Positions 32,682 through 34,951 of a stretch of 34,951 bases of DNA are shown here, in pieces. This DNA comes from Aquabacterium sp. (lineage in GTDB: Bacteria > Pseudomonadota > Gammaproteobacteria > Burkholderiales > Burkholderiaceae_C): contig JAKLLB010000043.1 in NCBI GenBank assembly GCA_023150345.1, positions 1 to 34,951 on the forward strand. Reading direction: 5' to 3'. The position numbers were made by a program, and so were the translations under genes. The notes below the pieces were generated by a model. The model was not told the DNA's origin and did not search any database. It worked only from the letters and a program-made list of their open reading frames with translations. Numbering within the stretch: the first letter of the stretch is position 1; each line of letters opens with the position of its first letter.

Positions 32682-33569
32682 ATGAACACCGCCTCACCCC
32701 CCGCACCGCGCCGTTGCGCCTTTCTCGGCCTGGGCGTCATGGGTTTCCCCATGGCCGGGCATCTGGCGCGAGCGGGTCACGCAGTCACGGTCTACAACCG
32801 CACCGCTGCCAAGGCACAGGCCTGGGTAGCCGAGCACGGCGGCCGATGGGCGGCGACGCCGCGCGAGGCGGCGCGCGACGCCGAGTTCGTGTTTGCCTGC
32901 GTCGGCAACGACGACGACCTGCGCTCCGTGGTGCTGGGCCCCGATGGGGCAAATGCCGGCATGGCCGGAGGTGCGGTCTTTGTCGACCACACGACCGCTT
33001 CGGCCGAAGTGGCGCGCGAGTTGCACGCCGTGGCGCGCGGGCACGGGCTGCATTTCGTGGATGCGCCGGTATCCGGCGGGCAGGCTGGCGCGGTGAACGG
33101 GCAGCTCACCGTGATGTGCGGTGGCGACGCCGAGCCGTTCGAAGCCATGCGGCCGGTCGCGCTGGCCTATGCGCGGGCCGTCACCCGGGTGGGCGCCAGA
33201 GGCGCCGGGCAGCAGGCCAAGATGGTCAACCAGATCTGCATCGCCGGCCTGGTGCAGGGGTTGGCCGAGGCCATTGCCTTCGGGCAGCGTGCCGGACTCG
33301 ACATGAAGCAGGTGCTCGAAGTCATCGGCAAGGGTGCGGCGCAGAGCTGGCAGTTGGACAACCGCGGCACCACCATGGTCGACGGCCGGTTCGACTTCGG
33401 GTTCGCCGTCGACTGGATGCGCAAGGACCTGGGCTTGGTGCTCGACGAGGCGCGCCGCAATGGCGCGCGCCTGCCCGTCACGGCGCTGGTGGACCAGTTC
33501 TATGCCGACATCCAGGCCCAGGGCGGCGGGCGCTGGGACACGTCGAGCCTCATCCGTCGGCTGAAGTAG
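32682..33569 (+). CDS. Beta-hydroxyacid dehydrogenase (3-hydroxyisobutyrate / tartronate-semialdehyde reductase family)
   Basis: A 295-residue NAD(P)-dependent enzyme. The Rossmann motif is FLGLGVMGFPMAGHLARAGH (residues 14-33). The substrate signature is FVDAPVSGGQAGAVNG (125-140), and the catalytic lysine is Lys180 in GQQAKMVNQ with Asn183. The end (DWMRKDLGLVLDEARRNG, VDQFYADIQAQGGGRWDTSS) is typical of the family. Members oxidise 3-hydroxyisobutyrate, reduce tartronate semialdehyde or act on related acids, and the exact substrate cannot be assigned from sequence. The ATG at 32682 is chosen because the family fold starts just after it; the open frame upstream is not family-like. It is divergent from the PEP-CTERM gene, with 219 bases between. 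Confidence 0.92.
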   Translation: MNTASPPAPRRCAFLGLGVMGFPMAGHLARAGHAVTVYNRTAAKAQAWVAEHGGRWAATPREAARDAEFVFACVGNDDDLRSVVLGPDGANAGMAGGAVFVDHTTASAEVARELHAVARGHGLHFVDAPVSGGQAGAVNGQLTVMCGGDAEPFEAMRPVALAYARAVTRVGARGAGQQAKMVNQICIAGLVQGLAEAIAFGQRAGLDMKQVLEVIGKGAAQSWQLDNRGTTMVDGRFDFGFAVDWMRKDLGLVLDEARRNGARLPVTALVDQFYADIQAQGGGRWDTSSLIRRLK

Positions 33570-33638
33570 CTTCCCGCACGAGCGCGCTGGGCCGACAGGT
33601 TGCCTGATGAACGCGCCGGCAGGCGCTGGCTCGGCCGC

Positions 33639-34292
33639 CTACTTGGCCGCGGGCTTGGGCTGCAGGTTGGCCAGTTCGGCCTCGCTGATGACCTCGAACA
33701 CGCGCACGACCTTGCGTACGCCCGGCACCGAGCGGGCGACATCGGATGCCCGCTTGGCTTCGCGCTCGGTGACCCGGCCCAGCAGGTAGACCTGCCCTCG
33801 CTCCGTCACCACCTTGATGGCGTTGGCCTGCAGATCGGCGGCGTCGATGAAACTGGCCTTGACCTTGCTGGTCAGCACGGTGTCGTTCATGCGGCCATTC
33901 ACGCTGCTGGCCGGTCCGATCCCGAGTTCGTTGACGATGGACTTCAAGTTCTCGATCTGGGCCACGGCCTGTTCGGCGGCAGCCCGGTCGGCTTCGGTGG
34001 TTACCTCGCCGGTGAGCAGCGCCATGCGGTTGTAGCTGGTCACGTTGACATGCCCCCGGTCACCGAGCGCGGCCTGCAGGCGATTGACCGCCTTGAGCTC
34101 GATGGACTGGTCCTCCACCTGTGCGCCGGAGGTGCGTCGATCGGTAACCATCAGGCCACCGACCACGGCCCCGCCCACCACGAGCCCGGCGCAACCGCTC
34201 AGCGTACCGGCACCCAGAGCCAATACCACCAGCGCCATGGCGCCGCGGCGCAGCGGCGCTCGTGCGGCCCCGCTTTCGTTGATGACTGTCAT
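33639..34292 (-). CDS. dolP: Dual BON-domain lipoprotein (DolP/YraP)
   Basis: A 217-residue outer-membrane lipoprotein. The signal ends in the lipobox LSGC, with Cys34 as the lipidated residue, followed by a Gly/Val-rich segment (GLVVGGAVVGGLMV). Two BON domains follow: about residues 57-125 (LKAVNRLQAALGDRGHVNVT, YNRMALLTGEVTTEADRAAA) and 132-205 (NDTVLTSKVKASFIDAADLQ, VVTERGQVYLLGRVTEREAK). DolP supports outer-membrane integrity and envelope stress resistance in E. coli. The gene order yraN-diaA-dolP is the same as in E. coli. The start overlaps the diaA stop (ATGA), so the two are translationally coupled. A short Pro/Ala/Lys tail ends the protein. Confidence 0.93.
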   Translation of the reverse strand: MTVINESGAARAPLRRGAMALVVLALGAGTLSGCAGLVVGGAVVGGLMVTDRRTSGAQVEDQSIELKAVNRLQAALGDRGHVNVTSYNRMALLTGEVTTEADRAAAEQAVAQIENLKSIVNELGIGPASSVNGRMNDTVLTSKVKASFIDAADLQANAIKVVTERGQVYLLGRVTEREAKRASDVARSVPGVRKVVRVFEVISEAELANLQPKPAAK

Positions 34293-34855
34293 GCGGTGTC
34301 CTGTTCCCCCAGCAGTTGCAGATCGATCGCGTCACACAGGCAGTGCAGCACCAGCAGCTGGGCCTCGAGCACGCGGGCGCGGCGTTCATGGGGCACGGCC
34401 ACCACGACATCCATTTCGCCCACCACCTCGCGCCACAGGCTGCCCGAACGGCCAGCCAGCGCGATCACGGTCATGTCCTTGTCGAGCGCAGCGAAGGCAG
34501 CGCTGCGCAGTGCATCGCTTTCGCCGTCGGGATCGATGAGCAGCAGCAGGTCGCCCGGCTGGCCCAGCGTGTCGACCTGGCGCGCCAGCGGCAGCTCGCC
34601 CGGCGCCTCGACCGGCAGCGCCATGGCGGCCAGCCCGGGGCGGTCGCGCTCGAAACGCCCGAGCAACTGTGCAACCAGCACCTGAGCCAAGCCGGCTGCC
34701 GGACCGGAGCCCGCCACCAGCAACCGCCCGCCTGCGGTGAAACCGGCCACCACCGCCTGCACCGCCTCGGCCACCGGCCGCACGAGCACCTCGGCCGCGT
34801 GGTACTTCAGGTCGGCACTCTCGAAAAACTGCTGCTGGATCCGCTGCTCGAGCAT
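34289..34855 (-). CDS. diaA: SIS-domain protein DiaA (DnaA initiator-associating)
   Basis: A 188-residue SIS protein. It aligns along its length with E. coli DiaA as remembered: the opening MLEQRIQQQFFESADLKYHA, then GRFERDRPGLAAMAL, GQPGDLLLLIDPDGESDALR, DKDMTVIALAGRSG and the end LHCLCDAIDLQLLGEQD. DiaA tetramers bind DnaA and promote timely initiation of replication. The family is often mislabelled phosphoheptose isomerase (GmhA). Here the sugar-phosphate loop GNGGSAAD of GmhA is replaced by GSGPAAGL, which argues against isomerase activity. The start at 34855 is set by homology; the frame is open upstream but non-conserved, and no strong ribosome site is seen. It lies between yraN and dolP. 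Confidence 0.9.
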   Translation of the reverse strand: MLEQRIQQQFFESADLKYHAAEVLVRPVAEAVQAVVAGFTAGGRLLVAGSGPAAGLAQVLVAQLLGRFERDRPGLAAMALPVEAPGELPLARQVDTLGQPGDLLLLIDPDGESDALRSAAFAALDKDMTVIALAGRSGSLWREVVGEMDVVVAVPHERRARVLEAQLLVLHCLCDAIDLQLLGEQDTA

Positions 34856-34914
34856 GGTGGACGATGATATTCGAGCCGATGGCGCCCGAGCCGCCTCATG
34901 ACGTACCAGCGGTG

Positions 34915-34951
34915 TCAAGCCGCATCGAAGGCCGCGCGCAGCCACTGCAGG
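34915..34951 (-). CDS. yraN: YraN (UPF0102) family protein, last 12 residues only
   Basis: The minus strand entering from the right edge reads LQWLRAAFDAA then TGA. This fits the conserved C-terminus of YraN-family nuclease-fold proteins (W-[IL]-x2-AFD). Its position directly upstream of diaA-dolP, where yraN sits in many proteobacteria, is the stronger argument. Everything before the last 12 residues is outside the window. Confidence 0.6.
   Translation of the reverse strand, partial: LQWLRAAFDAA

Noticed and set aside
34289-34855. Phosphoheptose isomerase (GmhA) for the SIS protein
   Set aside because: The GNGGSAAD loop of GmhA is replaced by GSGPAAGL, and the flanking genes yraN and dolP match the DiaA locus.

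Overview
The window looks like chromosomal DNA of a high-G+C betaproteobacterium of the order Burkholderiales, probably near the Leptothrix/Rubrivivax/Ideonella group; I cannot fix the genus from sequence alone. The reasons are the very GC-rich third codon positions, the pairings yggS|pilT-(cNMP protein)-pilU and yraN-diaA-dolP, the ubiA/proC neighbourhood, and a PEP-CTERM protein. No rRNA, tRNA, CRISPR array or insertion sequence was seen, and no gene-free stretch exceeds 300 bases.

Left half (1-20270): part of a type VI secretion (T6SS) locus rich in cargo. It opens with the 3' end of a vgrG. A 483-residue effector with a NAD-utilising-toxin-like C-terminus and an Imm71/72-like immunity gene follow. 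Next come a minus-strand alanine/proline-rich membrane protein, a membrane-anchored M15 peptidase, a PAAR tip protein, and the translationally coupled run 529-aa membrane protein-tssM-tagF, followed by an OmpA-family gene. tssA lies on the minus strand, divergent from a second, complete vgrG. That vgrG leads a second cargo cassette: a PoNe-type PD-(D/E)xK DNase effector, its PoNi-type immunity protein and a small unknown protein. The sheath, baseplate and ATPase genes (tssB, C, E, F, G, H, J, K, L) are not in the window.

The two cargo cassettes are related in modular fashion. Both VgrGs end in a transthyretin-like extension. Both effectors share a hydrophobic N-terminal domain but have different toxin ends. 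The two immunity proteins have unrelated bodies but the same ~55-residue C-terminal module (GQPCPR-x-G-[WY]-W ... W-x-[ST]-[LV]-W-Q-[FW]). A short dispersed repeat occurs three times at T6SS gene junctions.

Right half (20356-34951): mainly housekeeping genes. They are psuG (pseudouridine catabolism), a small exported helical protein, ubiA (ubiquinone) convergent with proC (proline), gdhA followed by an Lrp/AsnC regulator, yggS (PLP homeostasis) divergent from the twitching-motility set pilT-cNMP-pilU, a TPR protein, a PEP-CTERM protein behind a likely sigma-54 promoter, a beta-hydroxyacid dehydrogenase, and the minus-strand envelope/replication set yraN-diaA-dolP that runs off the right edge.
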